Assembly (NCBI GenBank): GCA_001784175.1 | Contig: MFPR01000012.1 | Coordinates: 18,236 to 82,235, forward strand | DNA: 64,000 nucleotides | Source of the DNA: Candidatus Lindowbacteria bacterium RIFCSPLOWO2_12_FULL_62_27 | GTDB lineage: Bacteria > Lindowbacteria > 2-12-FULL-62-27 | Direction: 5' to 3' | Shown: in pieces, positions 9,303-20,076 of the stretch | Layout: every line of letters starts with the position of its first letter | How positions within the stretch are numbered: the first letter of the stretch is position 1 | Made by a program: the position numbers and the translations under genes | The notes under the pieces: generated by a model | Seen by the model: only the letters and a program-made list of their open reading frames with translations | Told to the model about the DNA's origin: nothing | Databases searched by the model: none

Positions 9303-10486
9303 ATCGCCACCACGCCCCGTTCGCTTGTGCTGACCCGCACGGCGTCTTCGGCGTCAAGGACAAAAATCTTGCCGTCCCCGTATTCGCCTTTGCCGGTGCG
9401 GTTGGCCTTGATGAGGCTGCGGATCACACGCGGGACCTGGTTTTCCTCGACGAAGATATGAAACAACTGTTTCGGCAAAAACTTGATGGCCGCATCGCCA
9501 TCCTCCGGCGAGGGAAACTTGAGCCCGCGTTGCCGGCCTCGGCCCAGGACGGGGTAGGTGGTGAACTGGTAGACGCCGTTTTCCTCAAGGGCCTTTTCCG
9601 TCTCCATTCGCCGGGTGGACCGGACGATGGCAACGATTTCCCGGAGAACGCCCGTTTGAGTTTTGACCTCCGGATTCTGCGCCCGGACCGGACTGCCTGC
9701 TCGGGCGGTGATGGCGGGAGCCAGCGCGACGGGGACCGACTGCTTCAGCCCGTCCCCGGCCACGCCGACCCGGTCGGCGTCGGAGACGCCGGCACTTGGG
9801 GCGCCGGAGGCGCTGACCCGGCCGTTTCCCGCGTCTTCCGCCGGCGGCGGCGGATCGCCGGCCCGCCCGGGCGGAAGATCAATGTTGTATTTCTGTGTCC
9901 ATGTGGAATTAAGTTTTGCGCTGGGGCTCTGGCCCAAAAGGCGCTTGATGCCGCACGGATCGTATCGAAACGCGCGGACGGACCCGACCCATTTGACGCT
10001 CTTGTACCCTTGGAGAAACGGCACCACGAGCCGGAGGGGACCGCCGTGCTGAATCGGCAGCGGCGCGCCGTTCATGCCGTATGCGAGGAGGACCCGGGGA
10101 TCGCGGGCTTCGCCGCGGGACAGCGTTTCAAAATAGACGCCATCCCGGGAATAGAATGCATAGTAGCCGTCGGGGCTGGTTTCGATTTTGAGAAAGTCGA
10201 GCACGTCCGCCAGCCGGACGCCCTCCCACTCCACCTCCTGGGACCAGTTGAATATCTGGCAGATGAGCGGCAGCTTGAGCTTGACGCGCGGCAGGTCCGC
10301 AACGGTCTTCCAGGAAATGGACCGCGGCTGCTCCTCAAGGCCGCACACGAACAGCCGGAGGTCATTCAGTTCCTGCGGCGCCGGAATCGGATACAGGCAC
10401 AACACCGGCAGCGGATCGGCTTCAAAGTCGATCTTGAAGAACTTGTCCGCAAACTTCGGATATAAAACCCCTTCCCGTACGCTCAT
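9299..10486 (-). CDS. Sulfite oxidase-family molybdopterin domain fused to NifI2-like P-II domain
   Basis: 395 residues. Residues about 25-190 match the molybdopterin-binding domain of sulfite oxidase and eukaryotic nitrate reductase: the cofactor-ligating Cys in PLICQIF (Cys76), then WEGVRLADVL, YGMNGAPLPIQHGGPLRLVV and YKSVKWV. Residues about 277-390 are a P-II domain of NifI2 type, with FLPKQLFHI and TGKGEYGDGKIFV. The linker contains a family-2 repeat (residues about 219-237). No signal peptide is seen, so it acts in the cytoplasm. It is first in an operon that has a nitrate transporter and nitrite reductase but no classical nitrate reductase. I infer it may be the nitrate reductase or a redox partner under direct 2-oxoglutarate/ATP control. 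I know of no well-studied protein with this architecture. Confidence 0.8.
   Translation of the reverse strand: MSVREGVLYPKFADKFFKIDFEADPLPVLCLYPIPAPQELNDLRLFVCGLEEQPRSISWKTVADLPRVKLKLPLICQIFNWSQEVEWEGVRLADVLDFLKIETSPDGYYAFYSRDGVYFETLSRGEARDPRVLLAYGMNGAPLPIQHGGPLRLVVPFLQGYKSVKWVGSVRAFRYDPCGIKRLLGQSPSAKLNSTWTQKYNIDLPPGRAGDPPPPAEDAGNGRVSASGAPSAGVSDADRVGVAGDGLKQSVPVALAPAITARAGSPVRAQNPEVKTQTGVLREIVAIVRSTRRMETEKALEENGVYQFTTYPVLGRGRQRGLKFPSPEDGDAAIKFLPKQLFHIFVEENQVPRVIRSLIKANRTGKGEYGDGKIFVLDAEDAVRVSTSERGVVAI
9774..9828. repeat. Family-2 twin-hairpin repeat inside the molybdopterin-P-II gene
   Basis: About 50 bases with two small hairpins closed by GGA: GGCGTC-GGA-GACGCC and GCGCC-GGA-GGCGC. It is translated in frame as about [17 protein letters not shown]. 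Other copies are at 16311 (carA), 28450 (purQ) and 53110 (primase, opposite orientation). Confidence 0.8.
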
Positions 10487-10554
10487 GCTTCTCCCTCAAC
10501 TCCCGTAGTGTCGCCGGACCGCGCAGGGCGGCCGGGTTTCAAAAAACAGATCAA

Positions 10555-10583
10555 TTTGTATCCAAAATAGAGCCGATTGTCAA
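10555..10583 (-). promoter_or_regulatory. Sigma-70-type promoter of the nitrate/nitrite operon
   Basis: On the minus strand, TTGACA (10583-10578), a 17-base spacer and TACAAA (10560-10555). Transcription would start near 10548, about 60 bases before the first ATG at 10486. It lies at the edge of a very AT-rich stretch. Confidence 0.6.
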
Positions 10584-10756
10584 GCAAAATATTAAAAAAA
10601 TTATTATATGTACAAACGCCATCATATAACTAAACGTTTGTTTAGAAAACTATTAATTTTTTAAATAATTGTTTATTTCCGGTTGGGGATGACGGGGGTG
10701 AATGTAGCAATGTAGAAGAATGACACCTCGTCCTCGTCTCCTGGTCCTGGTCCGCA
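10584..10756. other. AT-rich intergenic region between purA and the nitrate operon
   Basis: The region is much richer in A and T than its surroundings. It contains the perfect inverted repeat CTAAAC-GTTT-GTTTAG at 10630-10645, about 50 bases upstream of the -35 box of the nitrate operon, so it could be an operator. No clear intrinsic terminator for purA was found, and no gene. Confidence 0.45.
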
Positions 10757-12010
10757 CTACCATATCGGCCGGACGGCCAGGGTTTGATCCCGGTGCGCGC
10801 CCACGGACACGGCGGCCAGCGGTGTTCCGGACAGGGCGGCGACCAGGTCCAGGTACCGCCGGGCGGCCGGCGGGAGATTTTCGAATCGCCGGACGCCGGA
10901 AAGGTCTTCCTGCCAGCCTTCCGCCGTCGTGTACGTCACCGTGACCCGCGACAGGGCTTCGTGATCCGCCGGAAATGCCGCAATCCTGGCGCCGTCGATT
11001 CGGTATTCGGTGGCGATGTGGAGCGGATGGATGCCCGTGAGGACGTCGAGTTTGGTGAGGACCAGCCCTGAAAACCCGTTCAGATCGCACGCGTACCGCA
11101 AGGCGACGGCGTCGAGCCACCCGCAGCGCCGGGGGCGGCCGGTCGTCGTGCCGTATTCGTTGCCGGCGGCGCGGACCCGGTCGCCGAGCTCGTTTTGAAG
11201 TTCGGTCGGAAACGGTCCCTGACCCACGCGGGTGGTGTAGGCTTTGCTCACGCCGAAAACGTTGCCGATCAAATTTGGCGGAATCCCCGCGCCGACCGCG
11301 ACGCCGGCCGCGGTCGTGTAGGAGGAAGTGACGTACGGATAGGTTCCGGCGGAAAGATCGAGAAGCACCCCCTGCGCGCCTTCGAAAAGAACTCGCGAGC
11401 CTTCCTTAAGAGCCCCTCGAATCAAACGGCCCGTATCGGCGAGATAAGGCGCGAACCGGGCGCGCCAGGTTTGGAACACGTCCGGAATCGCCGATGCGTC
11501 CCAACCGACGTCGCGCACCTGATCCGGATGGGCGTTCCACAGAGCCGCGATGCGATCGAGGATCGCCGTGTCGCTGCGAAGATCGCCCGCCCTGATTCCG
11601 ATGCGCGCCGAGCGGTCCGCATAGGCCGGGCCGATGCCCCGGGCCGTCGTTCCGATCATTCCACCGCCGGCATCGAGTTTTTTGTGATGCGGAAGCACCA
11701 GATGGGCGCGGTCGCTGATTTTGAGCCGGCCCGTGGGGTCGAGACCCGCCGACCGGAGCGTCTGAATTTCCTCCCAGAGCGTGTCGAGATCGATCACCAT
11801 GCCCTCGGCCAGGACGGAGGTGGCGCCGCGAATGACGCCGCTGGGCATGAGATGCAGTTTGAACGTGCGCGTTCCTGCGACGACGGTGTGGCCGGCGTTG
11901 GCCCCGCCCTGAAACCGCACGACCACGTCGGCATTCTCGCAGAGATAGTCCGTCACCTTGCCTTTCCCTTCGTCCCCCCACTGCGCGCCGATGATCGCGA
12001 TGGACGGCAT
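10757..12010 (-). CDS. purA: Adenylosuccinate synthetase
   Basis: 417 residues from the ATG at 12010. It has GAQWGDEGKGK at the N-terminus (GTP-binding loop with catalytic Asp), GGANAGHT (catalytic His), IGTTARGIGPAY, and the C-terminal base-recognition segment KLDVL. It joins IMP and aspartate using GTP, the first step to AMP. It is the last of the 19-gene nucleotide operon, 2 bases after carB. Length is normal for the family. Confidence 0.95.
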   Translation of the reverse strand: MPSIAIIGAQWGDEGKGKVTDYLCENADVVVRFQGGANAGHTVVAGTRTFKLHLMPSGVIRGATSVLAEGMVIDLDTLWEEIQTLRSAGLDPTGRLKISDRAHLVLPHHKKLDAGGGMIGTTARGIGPAYADRSARIGIRAGDLRSDTAILDRIAALWNAHPDQVRDVGWDASAIPDVFQTWRARFAPYLADTGRLIRGALKEGSRVLFEGAQGVLLDLSAGTYPYVTSSYTTAAGVAVGAGIPPNLIGNVFGVSKAYTTRVGQGPFPTELQNELGDRVRAAGNEYGTTTGRPRRCGWLDAVALRYACDLNGFSGLVLTKLDVLTGIHPLHIATEYRIDGARIAAFPADHEALSRVTVTYTTAEGWQEDLSGVRRFENLPPAARRYLDLVAALSGTPLAAVSVGAHRDQTLAVRPIW

Positions 12011-12012
12011 CG

Positions 12013-15000
12013 TTATATTTTGACGGCATGCGGCCGTGAGATGTCCTGCAAGGCCTCCAGATCGAGCGTGCGGGTCTGGAGAGAGCGGATTCCGTCCACG
12101 GCGCGCCGGGCGGCGGCGACGGTGGTCATGACCGGGATCGAGGCGGCGATGACGGCGCGCCGGATGAGCCGCGAATCCGATTGCGCGGCGGTGGACCGGA
12201 AGGTGTTGAACAGCATTTGAATTTTTCCGGCCCGAATCCATTCGATAATCCCGTCCGGTTTCATGCGTTTCGGCAGGACCCGGAGCGGCACGCCCCGCGC
12301 AGCGAGGTACGCGCCCGTTCCCTCCGTTGCGGCGAGCCTGAATCCCAGCCGGACGAGATCGCGGGCGATCGGTACAAACGCCTCTTTGTCCGGGTCCTTG
12401 ACGCTGATCAGCACAAGGCCACGCGTGGGCAGGGGGAACCCGGACGATTCCTGGGATTTGGCGAATGCCAATCCCGGATCCCGGCTGATGCCCATGACCT
12501 CCCCGGTCGACCGCATCTCCGGCCCCAGGCCGATATCGGTGTTGCTGAACTTGAGAAACGGCAGCACGGCCTCCTTGACGCAACAGCGTGCCGGAAAATA
12601 GAGGCGTCGCGGGTCCAGAAGTTTTCCAAGCCGTTCGCCCATGATCACCCGCGTGGCGATGTCGATCAGCGGAATGCCGGAGGCCTTGGACACGAACGGC
12701 ACCGTGCGGGACGCGCGTGGATTCACTTCCAGGACATACAGCGAGCCGTTCTGCAGGGCGAACTGAACGTTCAAAAGGCCGCGCACGCGGAGCTTGCGGG
12801 CCAACGTGACCGTTGCGCGCTGAATGTTCCGGAGATGTTCGCGGGTCAGGGTGAGGGGCGGATAAAAAGAGGCCGAATCGCCGGAATGCACGCCGGCTTC
12901 TTCGACATGCTCCTCGATCCCGACCACCGCGCAGTCCCGGCCGTCGCTGACGGCATCGACGTCAATTTCGATCGCGTCCCGGAGGTAGCGGTCGATCAGG
13001 ATCGGCCGGCCCTCTGAAGTCTTGAGGGCCTCCGCGAGCGCCCCGTCAAGCCCCTCCGCGTCGAGGACAATCTCCATCGCGCGCCCGCCCAGCACATAGG
13101 AAGGCCGGACGAGAAGCGGGAATCCCATGCGCCGCGCAACCCGCCGGCCCTCCTCGATGGTTTTCACCGACGCGTTTTCCGGCCGGATCAGTCCGGCGGC
13201 GTGGAGGACCGCATCGAATTTCTGCCGGTCTTCCGCGCGATCGATGTCTTCCTGCGCCGTGCCGAGGATCCGGACGCCCGCGCGGGCCAGGTCGTGGCTG
13301 AGGTTGAGCGGTGTCTGGCCGCCGAGCTGAATGATCACGCCGAGGGGGCGCTCGCGGTCCACGATATTGAGCACGTCCTCGGACGTGAGCGGCTCGAAAT
13401 ACAGCCGGTCGGACACGTACGGGTCCGTGCTGACCGTTTCCGGATTGCAATTCACGAGGACCGCGCGGTATCCCATGCGTTTCAGCGTAAGGACTGCGCG
13501 GACACAGCAGTAATCGAATTCGATTCCCTGGCCGATCCGGTTGGGCCCGCCGCCGAGGATCACCACCGTCCTCCGGCCATGCCCCTCCGGGCGAGCCGGG
13601 ACACCCTCATACGTCGAATAATAATATGGAGTGACAGAACGGAATTCGGCCGCGCAGGTGTCGACGAGAGAATAGGCGGGCAGGACCCGATGCCGCTTCC
13701 GCTCCGCCCGGACACTCGCGGGTGTTCGGCCGGTGAGAAACGCGATCTGCGCGTCCGCGTATCCCCAGGACTTCGCCGTCCGGAACAGTTCGGGCGAAAA
13801 CGCGCGGCGTCGGCCGGCGCGCAGACCCGACTCGAATTTCACCATCCGCCGAATATTATCGATAAACCACGGGTCGATGCCGGAGGTGCGCGCGAGATGT
13901 TCCGGCCGGGCGCCCATCATCAGCGCATATTTGATCGCGAACAGGCGGTCGCAGTTGGGCGAAGACACCTTGTAGAGCAAAATCTTGTACAGCCGGCGGA
14001 ACGCCGCCGATGTCCGGCCCGACCGAATGGCCTTCATCACGTCGGGTTCCATCCCGCGGCCGTCGGCGCCCAGTCCCCACCGGCCGATCTCGAGTCCGCG
14101 AATGCCCTTCTGGAGGGACTCGCGGAAATTCCGGCCGATCGCCATCACTTCGCCCACCGATTTCATCTGCGCGTTGAGCGTATCGTCGGCCGAAAGGAAT
14201 TTTTCGAACGCGAACCGCGGGATTTTGGTGACGACATAATCGAGGGTAGGCTCGAAGGACGCGGGCGTAACGCGCGTGACGTCGTTCTGGATTTCGTCGA
14301 GCGTGTATCCGAGCGCGAGTTTGGTCGCGACCTTGGCGATCGGATACCCGGTGGCCTTGGAGGCGAGGGCGCTGGAGCGGGACACGCGCGGGTTCATTTC
14401 AATGACGAGACACCGGTACGTCCGCGGATGCAACGCGAACTGGATGTTGCACCCGCCGGTGTCGACGCCGATTTCGCGGACAATTTTTTTCGCCGCGTCC
14501 CGCATCCGCTGAAAAACCGCGTCCGGCAGCGTCTGGGCCGGCGCGACGCAGACGCTGTCGCCGGTGTGAACGCCCATCGGATCGATGTTCTCGATCGAAC
14601 ACACGACGATGAAGTTGTCGGCGCAGTCCCGGATGACTTCCAGCTCGAACTCCTTCCAGCCCAGCACCGACTCCTCCACCAGGACCTGGTGGACGGGACT
14701 CAGCCCAAGAGCGCGCGAGGCGAGGTCGACGAGTTCCCGAGGATTATGCGCGATGCCGGCGCCGGTGCCGCCGAGGGTGAAGGACGGGCGCAAGATCACG
14801 GGAAACCCGAGGCGGCGCGCGATCGATTGAACATCCCGCACGGACGACGCAACGCCGCTGGCCGGGACCTCGAGCCCGATTCGGATCATCGCCTGCTTGA
14901 ACCGCTGCCGATCCTCCGCCTTTCGGATCGCTTCCACGCTCGCGCCGATGACCCGGACGCGGCGCCGCCGGAAAAATCCGGCGTCGGCCAGTTGCGTCAC

Positions 15001-15294
15001 GAGGTTCAGCGCCGTCTGGCCGCCCATGGTCGGCAAAATTGCGTCGACCCGCTCCCGCGACACGATGTGTTCCACCACCGCCGGATTCATCGGCTCGATG
15101 TACGTCCGGTCGGCGGTCTCGACGTCCGTCATGATGGTGGCGGGGTTGTTGTTGAGCAACACGACCTTCAGCCCTTCCTCACGGAGCGCCCGGCACGCCT
15201 GGGAGCCGGAATAATCGAACTCGCACGCCTGGCCGATGACGATCGGCCCGGAGCCGATCAGGAGCACGGTGTGAATGTCCGGTCGGCGGGGCAT
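12013..15294 (-). CDS. carB: Carbamoyl-phosphate synthase large subunit
   Basis: 1093 residues from the ATG at 15294, one base after the carA stop. It contains two homologous ATP-grasp halves: the first begins [20 protein letters not shown], the second is marked by [17 protein letters not shown] near mid-protein. ATP-grasp catalytic segments [18 protein letters not shown] and [18 protein letters not shown] are both intact. A C-terminal allosteric domain follows. With CarA it makes carbamoyl phosphate from glutamine-derived ammonia, bicarbonate and two ATP, for pyrimidine and arginine synthesis. Confidence 0.95.
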   Translation of the reverse strand: MPRRPDIHTVLLIGSGPIVIGQACEFDYSGSQACRALREEGLKVVLLNNNPATIMTDVETADRTYIEPMNPAVVEHIVSRERVDAILPTMGGQTALNLVTQLADAGFFRRRRVRVIGASVEAIRKAEDRQRFKQAMIRIGLEVPASGVASSVRDVQSIARRLGFPVILRPSFTLGGTGAGIAHNPRELVDLASRALGLSPVHQVLVEESVLGWKEFELEVIRDCADNFIVVCSIENIDPMGVHTGDSVCVAPAQTLPDAVFQRMRDAAKKIVREIGVDTGGCNIQFALHPRTYRCLVIEMNPRVSRSSALASKATGYPIAKVATKLALGYTLDEIQNDVTRVTPASFEPTLDYVVTKIPRFAFEKFLSADDTLNAQMKSVGEVMAIGRNFRESLQKGIRGLEIGRWGLGADGRGMEPDVMKAIRSGRTSAAFRRLYKILLYKVSSPNCDRLFAIKYALMMGARPEHLARTSGIDPWFIDNIRRMVKFESGLRAGRRRAFSPELFRTAKSWGYADAQIAFLTGRTPASVRAERKRHRVLPAYSLVDTCAAEFRSVTPYYYSTYEGVPARPEGHGRRTVVILGGGPNRIGQGIEFDYCCVRAVLTLKRMGYRAVLVNCNPETVSTDPYVSDRLYFEPLTSEDVLNIVDRERPLGVIIQLGGQTPLNLSHDLARAGVRILGTAQEDIDRAEDRQKFDAVLHAAGLIRPENASVKTIEEGRRVARRMGFPLLVRPSYVLGGRAMEIVLDAEGLDGALAEALKTSEGRPILIDRYLRDAIEIDVDAVSDGRDCAVVGIEEHVEEAGVHSGDSASFYPPLTLTREHLRNIQRATVTLARKLRVRGLLNVQFALQNGSLYVLEVNPRASRTVPFVSKASGIPLIDIATRVIMGERLGKLLDPRRLYFPARCCVKEAVLPFLKFSNTDIGLGPEMRSTGEVMGISRDPGLAFAKSQESSGFPLPTRGLVLISVKDPDKEAFVPIARDLVRLGFRLAATEGTGAYLAARGVPLRVLPKRMKPDGIIEWIRAGKIQMLFNTFRSTAAQSDSRLIRRAVIAASIPVMTTVAAARRAVDGIRSLQTRTLDLEALQDISRPHAVKI

Positions 15295-15295
15295 G

Positions 15296-16447
15296 TCAGC
15301 GTTTCTTGCACATCGTAAGAAAGCGGTCGAAAAGGTCCAGACTGTCTCTCGGCCCGGGTGACGACTCGGGGTGAAACTGGACGCCAAACGCCGCTTTCCC
15401 GGGAAACTCCAGGCCCTCCACCGTCCCGTCGTACAAACTCTCGTGGGTGATCCGGCATCCGCGCGAGGGCGGTCGGGGCATTCGCACGGAGAATCCGTGA
15501 TTCTGGGTCGTGATGGCCACGCGGCCGTTCCCGGACGCGCGCACAGGATGATTGGCGCCGCGGTGGCCGAATTTGAGCTTGAACGTTTTCAATCCGCCGG
15601 CCAGCCCGAGGAGCTGGTGGCCGAGACAGATGCCGAACATCGGCGTTTTGCCGAGAAGGGCCCGGATATGCCCGATGGGCTGACGCATGGCGGCCGGATC
15701 GCCCGGGCCGTTCGAAAGGAGCACGCCGTCGAGTCTCGCCGACAGGATGTCTACCGCCCGCGTCGACGCGGGAACGCGCCAGACCGAGACGCCGCGCCGG
15801 AGCAGCTCGTTCACGATGCTCTGCTTGACGCCGTAATCGACGAGGGCGATCTTCAGTCCGGATTTTTTCTTCGGCAGATGCCAGCGCGGCCGTTTCAAGG
15901 TGACGCGCGGCGACAGATCCATGCCCGCCATGTCGGGCACGGCGGCCAACAACGCCCGCGCGCGGGCCGGCGGCGTTTCGATCGGCGCGAGGACGCCGTT
16001 TTGCGATCCCCCGTCACGCAGAAGTTCCGTGAGACGCCGCGTATCGACGCCGGTCAGACCCGGCACGCCGGCCGAGCGCAGCGCCGCGTCGAGCGACAGG
16101 CGCGTTTGCGGATTGGAAAAAACGGGAGAGAGTTCCGAAACGATCAGCCCGACCACCTGGATTTTCCCGGACTCCATCCGGCGCCGTTCGAAACCGTAGT
16201 TGCCGATCAGGGGATTCGTCAGTACCAGGATCTGCCCGGCAAAGGATGGGTCCGTCAACGATTCCGTGTATCCGGTCATCGAAGTCGTGAACACCACTTC
16301 TCCTCCGGCCGGCGTCGGAGACGCCGGCACTTGGAGCGCCGGAGGCGCTGACCCGGCCGGCAGCCGGCGGCGGGCGCCAAAGACCACGCCCGGAAAAATC
16401 TCACCGGATTTCAGGACAAGCTTTGCCCGTCTTACGTCGAATTTCAA
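15296..16447 (-). CDS. carA: Carbamoyl-phosphate synthase small (glutaminase) subunit
   Basis: I place the start at TTG 16447 (383 residues) because a GGGAGG ribosome site lies 4 bases upstream and the protein then begins [16 protein letters not shown]. An apparent earlier start falls inside a palindromic repeat. The C-terminal class I glutaminase has the nucleophile in [10 protein letters not shown] and the His-Glu pair in QFHPES. A family-2 repeat adds about 18 residues near position 30-47, between FGARRR and [13 protein letters not shown], which are adjacent in ordinary CarA proteins. It feeds ammonia to CarB. An intact frame and motifs suggest it works despite the insert. Confidence 0.93.
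   Translation of the reverse strand: MKFDVRRAKLVLKSGEIFPGVVFGARRRLPAGSAPPALQVPASPTPAGGEVVFTTSMTGYTESLTDPSFAGQILVLTNPLIGNYGFERRRMESGKIQVVGLIVSELSPVFSNPQTRLSLDAALRSAGVPGLTGVDTRRLTELLRDGGSQNGVLAPIETPPARARALLAAVPDMAGMDLSPRVTLKRPRWHLPKKKSGLKIALVDYGVKQSIVNELLRRGVSVWRVPASTRAVDILSARLDGVLLSNGPGDPAAMRQPIGHIRALLGKTPMFGICLGHQLLGLAGGLKTFKLKFGHRGANHPVRASGNGRVAITTQNHGFSVRMPRPPSRGCRITHESLYDGTVEGLEFPGKAAFGVQFHPESSPGPRDSLDLFDRFLTMCKKR
16311..16362. repeat. Family-2 twin-hairpin repeat inside carA
   Basis: Same core as the copy at 9774, with the first stem extended to nine pairs (GCCGGCGTC-GGA-GACGCCGGC). It is read in a different frame from the copies in purQ and the P-II fusion, yet gives no stop codon. Confidence 0.8.
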
Positions 16448-16470
16448 TTGGCCTCCCACCGGATCTCCCT

Positions 16471-16515
16471 GCCCCCTCACCCCCACCCTCTCCCCCTGCG
16501 GGGGAGAGGGGGCTG
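16471..16515. repeat. Family-1 palindromic repeat between guaA and carA
   Basis: CCCCTCACC arm, then stem CCCTCTCCCCC / GGGGGAGAGGG. It fills the only sizeable gap (73 bases) in this part of the operon and lies just upstream of the carA ribosome site. Confidence 0.75.
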
Positions 16516-16520
16516 AACAG

Positions 16521-18038
16521 CTACTCCCACTCGATGCTGGCGGGAGGTTTGGTTGAGACGTCGTACAATACTCTGTTGACGCCCTTCACGCCGTTCAGAA
16601 TCGCGTTCGAAATCTCCCGGAGAATGCCGTGCGGGAGATCCGCCCAGTCCGCCGTCATGGCGTCCTGGCTGATTACGCACCGGACCGAGAGCGCATACTC
16701 GTACGAACGCTCGTCGCCCTTGATGCCGACCGTCCGGACCGGCAGGAGCACGCACAAGGCCTGCCATATTTTAGAATACCAGCCCCACTGCTTTAAAATC
16801 CGGATGAGAATCACATCGGCCTCACGCAGGATATCCAGTTTCTCCCCCGTCACGCAACCCGGGATGCGGACCGCCAAGCCCGGCCCCGGAAAGGGATGCC
16901 GGCCAAGAATGTCGGGCGGGACGCCCAGGACTTTCCCAAGCTCGCGGACTTCGTCCTTGAACAAGTCGGAGAGCGGCTCGATGATTTTGCCCTCGCGTTT
17001 AAGCTCGAGAATTTTTCCGACGCGGTTGTGGTGCGTTTTGATCCTGGACGCAATCTCCGATCCGCTCGTGCCGCTCTCGATCACGTCCGGGTAGAGTGTG
17101 CCCTGGGCCAGAAGCTCAATGTGGCCGGCGGCCGCATGAAACTCGCGAACGAAGAGGTCGCCGATGATCTCCCGCTTTTGTTCCGGATCGGCCACGCCGT
17201 CGAGCGCGGCCAGAAACCGCGCGCCCGCATCGATTTTCTCCACGCGGAGGCCAAGCGCCTCAAAGTTGCGGACGACCTCGCCGGCCTCGTTTTTCCGCAG
17301 AAGGCCCGTGTCGACGAGGATCGGCCGCATCCGGACGCCGGATTCGCGAAGCAGGACCGCGAGGACCGTCGAATCGACCCCGCCCGAGACGGCGCAGACG
17401 ACCTCGCGGCCCTTCACGACCTCGGGAATCGTCCGGAGGAGTTCGTTTTTGTAGGACGCGATGGAATAATCGGGACTGAGGCGGCACAAGGAGAGAAAAT
17501 TTCGCAGTATTTTTGTTCCTTCCTCCGTGTGGCTGACTTCGGGATGAAACTGAATCCCGTAGAACCGCTCGTTCCACCGGATCGCCACCGGATGCTCGGT
17601 CGAGTTGCGCGCGAGGATGCGGCCATCGGCCGGCCACTCGGTGACGGTGTCGGAGTGGCTCATCCAGACGCGGAGGGTGCGGCCGAGGCCGTTGAAGAGG
17701 GTGTTGTTTTCGTCCACGTGAATCTGGGCCGGCCCGTATTCCCGGACGGCGCCGGCCGTCACCCGACCCCCGAACCGGACGTTCAGCATCTGCATGCCGT
17801 AACAGATGCCGAGCACGGGCGCCTGGAGACTCTTGAGATACTCGAGATCCACGTCCGGCGCGTTCGGCTCGACGACGCTTCTCGGGCCGCCGGACAGAAT
17901 CACGGCCGCCACCGGCCCGAGGCTCCGAATCTCCGAGGGCGGATACAGCCGCGCGAAGAATCCGAGTTCGCGGATCCGGCGGACGATCAGTTGAGAATAC
18001 TGCGAGCCGTAATCGAGAACCGCGACCTGTGTTTTCAT
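16521..18038 (-). CDS. guaA: GMP synthase (glutamine-hydrolysing)
   Basis: 505 residues from the ATG at 18038, which overlaps the guaB stop as ATGA. The N-terminal class I glutaminase has Cys in GICYGMQ and His in FHPEVSHTEEG. The ATP-pyrophosphatase domain has the P-loop SGGVDSTV, and the C-terminal dimerisation domain ends in KPPASIEWE. It converts XMP to GMP. Together with the adjacent guaB it forms the guanylate branch. Confidence 0.96.
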   Translation of the reverse strand: MKTQVAVLDYGSQYSQLIVRRIRELGFFARLYPPSEIRSLGPVAAVILSGGPRSVVEPNAPDVDLEYLKSLQAPVLGICYGMQMLNVRFGGRVTAGAVREYGPAQIHVDENNTLFNGLGRTLRVWMSHSDTVTEWPADGRILARNSTEHPVAIRWNERFYGIQFHPEVSHTEEGTKILRNFLSLCRLSPDYSIASYKNELLRTIPEVVKGREVVCAVSGGVDSTVLAVLLRESGVRMRPILVDTGLLRKNEAGEVVRNFEALGLRVEKIDAGARFLAALDGVADPEQKREIIGDLFVREFHAAAGHIELLAQGTLYPDVIESGTSGSEIASRIKTHHNRVGKILELKREGKIIEPLSDLFKDEVRELGKVLGVPPDILGRHPFPGPGLAVRIPGCVTGEKLDILREADVILIRILKQWGWYSKIWQALCVLLPVRTVGIKGDERSYEYALSVRCVISQDAMTADWADLPHGILREISNAILNGVKGVNRVLYDVSTKPPASIEWE

Positions 18039-19492
18039 TTTTGATTCGCCGTGACCGGCTCTTCGGACACGATGACGTCGTGGGTTTTGCTTTCCTGCAA
18101 GCCGCCCGGCGTGATGCGGACGAACTGCGCCTTCGCGCGAAGCTCCTCGAGATTTTGCGCCCCGATGTATCCCATACCGGAGCGGACGCCGCCGACAAGT
18201 TGAAAGACCGTCATGTCGAGGCCGCCGCGATACGGGACGCGCGCCTCCACTCCCTCGGGCACCAGTTTCCCGGACCCGTTCTGGCCGTAGCGGTCGCTCG
18301 ATCCTTTTCTCATCGCCTTGATCGATCCCATCCCCCAGTATTCCTTGAACGTTTTTCCCTGCCAGATCACCGTCTGGCCGGGGCTTTCCTCGGTGCCCGC
18401 AAACAGGGATCCGATCATGACCGATGACGCGCCGGCCGCGAGCGCCTTGAGGATGTCGCCCGCAAATCGGATGCCGCCATCGGCGATGACCGGGATTTTC
18501 TTTTTCCGGCAAACGCGGACAACGTTCAGAATGGCGGTAAACTGCGGAACGCCGACACCCGAAATCATGCGCGTCGTGCAGATCGATCCGGGCCCGAGCC
18601 CCACCTTGACCGCCGACGCTCCCGCCCGAACCAGCGCTTCGGCGCCTTCCTCCGTGACGACGTTGCCGGCCACGACGGGGAAACCCTTCAGCTTTTTTCG
18701 AAGCTCGCGCAGAAGGCCGATCACACGCGTCGTATGGCCGGTGGCCGTGTCGATGAACAGGCAATCGCAGCCGGCCTTCGCCAGCCGCGCAGCGCGTTCC
18801 ACCGGATCGCCGCTCACGCCGATCGCGGCGCCCACGCGCAGCCGCCCGCTCGAATCCTTGCAGGCGTTCTGGTGCGTCGCGCGCTTTTCGATGTCCTTGC
18901 CGGTCATCAGCCCGCACAGCCGGCCCTGCGTGTCGACAAGGGGCAATTTTTCGATCCGATGTTTGTAAATGATCGATTTGGCCGCGGCGAGGCTTGTGTT
19001 CGGAGCCGCGGTCACCAGTTTCTCCCGCGGCGTCATCACCGTTCGGACCTGCGCGTTTTCGTTTTCGAGAAACCGGATGTCCCGCCGCGTGACCATCCCC
19101 TTCAATACGCCCGCCGCGTCGATCACGGGAAACCCGGATAGATGTTTTTCCTCCATGAGATGCATGAGTTCCGCGACGGTCGCGTCCGGCCGCACGGTGA
19201 AGGGCCGGTCGACGACGATATGTTCGGACCGTTTTACTTTTTCCACGAGTTCACACTGTTTTTCGACCGTGCAATTCCGGTGGATGACGCCCATGCCGCC
19301 TTCGCGGGCCAGCGCGATCGCAAGCTTGTCTTCGGTGACGGTGTCCATGGCCGCGGAGAGGAGGGGAATATTCAGCGTGATGCCGTCGGCGAGGACCGTT
19401 TTCACGTCAATCTCGCCGGGAAGGACGTCGCTCAGGCGCGGGACCAGAAGGACGTCGTCGAAGGTCAGACCGAACGGCAGTTGACCGTTCAT
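18035..19492 (-). CDS. guaB: IMP dehydrogenase
   Basis: 485 residues from the ATG at 19492 (ATGA overlap with pyrE). The N-terminus [10 protein letters not shown] is typical. Two CBS domains occupy about residues 95-210, and the catalytic loop [15 protein letters not shown] holds the active-site Cys. The flap region has YRG..MGS. It oxidises IMP to XMP with NAD, the committed step to GMP. Length is normal. Confidence 0.96.
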   Translation of the reverse strand: MNGQLPFGLTFDDVLLVPRLSDVLPGEIDVKTVLADGITLNIPLLSAAMDTVTEDKLAIALAREGGMGVIHRNCTVEKQCELVEKVKRSEHIVVDRPFTVRPDATVAELMHLMEEKHLSGFPVIDAAGVLKGMVTRRDIRFLENENAQVRTVMTPREKLVTAAPNTSLAAAKSIIYKHRIEKLPLVDTQGRLCGLMTGKDIEKRATHQNACKDSSGRLRVGAAIGVSGDPVERAARLAKAGCDCLFIDTATGHTTRVIGLLRELRKKLKGFPVVAGNVVTEEGAEALVRAGASAVKVGLGPGSICTTRMISGVGVPQFTAILNVVRVCRKKKIPVIADGGIRFAGDILKALAAGASSVMIGSLFAGTEESPGQTVIWQGKTFKEYWGMGSIKAMRKGSSDRYGQNGSGKLVPEGVEARVPYRGGLDMTVFQLVGGVRSGMGYIGAQNLEELRAKAQFVRITPGGLQESKTHDVIVSEEPVTANQK

Positions 19493-20076
19493 GCCGCCAC
19501 CTTCTTCGTGCCCGGCCGGACGGGGAAACCGCCGGTGCGGCACATCGGGCACTCCGACTCGTCATACACGGGAAGCTTCATGGAAAGGATCGCCTCGATG
19601 GGACGGCCGTTCCAGTCCGCGCGGCCGGACCGGTTGACGACCGCGAACACACCCGCGATGGCCGCGCCCGCGTCCTCCACCAGCCGGTTCAATTCGTCGA
19701 GCGTGCCGCCTGTGGTGATGACGTCCTCCACCAGCAGAATTCTTTCCGCGGGCCGGATGGAGAAACTGCGCCGGAGGACAAGGCGATCGTCCGGATGGCG
19801 TTCCGCGAAGATGGCGCGGCATCCGAGCGCAAGCGCCACCTGCTGGCCCACCGGCACGCCGCCGATCGCGGCCGACAACACCGTATCGACCCCGGGGCTT
19901 GTTCGAAACGGATGCACGGCGCTTTCGATAAGCCGTGAAAGCAGTCGGGGATGCTGAGTGAGCATCGCGACCTGAAAGTAGTGCCCGCTATGTTTCCCGC
20001 TGGCCAGCGCGAAATGCCCGACTTTGAGCGCCTGGCAGGTCTTGAAGACATCCAGAATTTCATCCGTGGATTGCAT
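19489..20076 (-). CDS. pyrE: Orotate phosphoribosyltransferase
   Basis: 195 residues from the ATG at 20076; its start overlaps the pyrF stop by 17 bases. It has the PRPP-binding motif ILLVEDVITTGGT and the Lys-rich loop segment. Four Cys near the C-terminus (ECPMC plus others) are unusual and suggest the longer archaeal/actinobacterial-like subgroup. It makes OMP from orotate and PRPP. Confidence 0.93.
   Translation of the reverse strand: MQSTDEILDVFKTCQALKVGHFALASGKHSGHYFQVAMLTQHPRLLSRLIESAVHPFRTSPGVDTVLSAAIGGVPVGQQVALALGCRAIFAERHPDDRLVLRRSFSIRPAERILLVEDVITTGGTLDELNRLVEDAGAAIAGVFAVVNRSGRADWNGRPIEAILSMKLPVYDESECPMCRTGGFPVRPGTKKVAA

Noticed and set aside
5506-10465. Long plus-strand open frames opposite nirB, narK and the P-II genes
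   Set aside because: They are antisense shadows created by high GC and codon bias; their products are Arg/Asp-rich with no family features.
12011-12583. N-terminal extension of the purA reading frame
   Set aside because: It lies over carB in another frame. The PurA motif GAQWGDEGKGK begins a few residues after the ATG at 12010.
16448-16486. Earlier start for carA at 16486
   Set aside because: Those codons fall in the family-1 repeat and have no ribosome site; TTG at 16447 has GGGAGG at proper distance.
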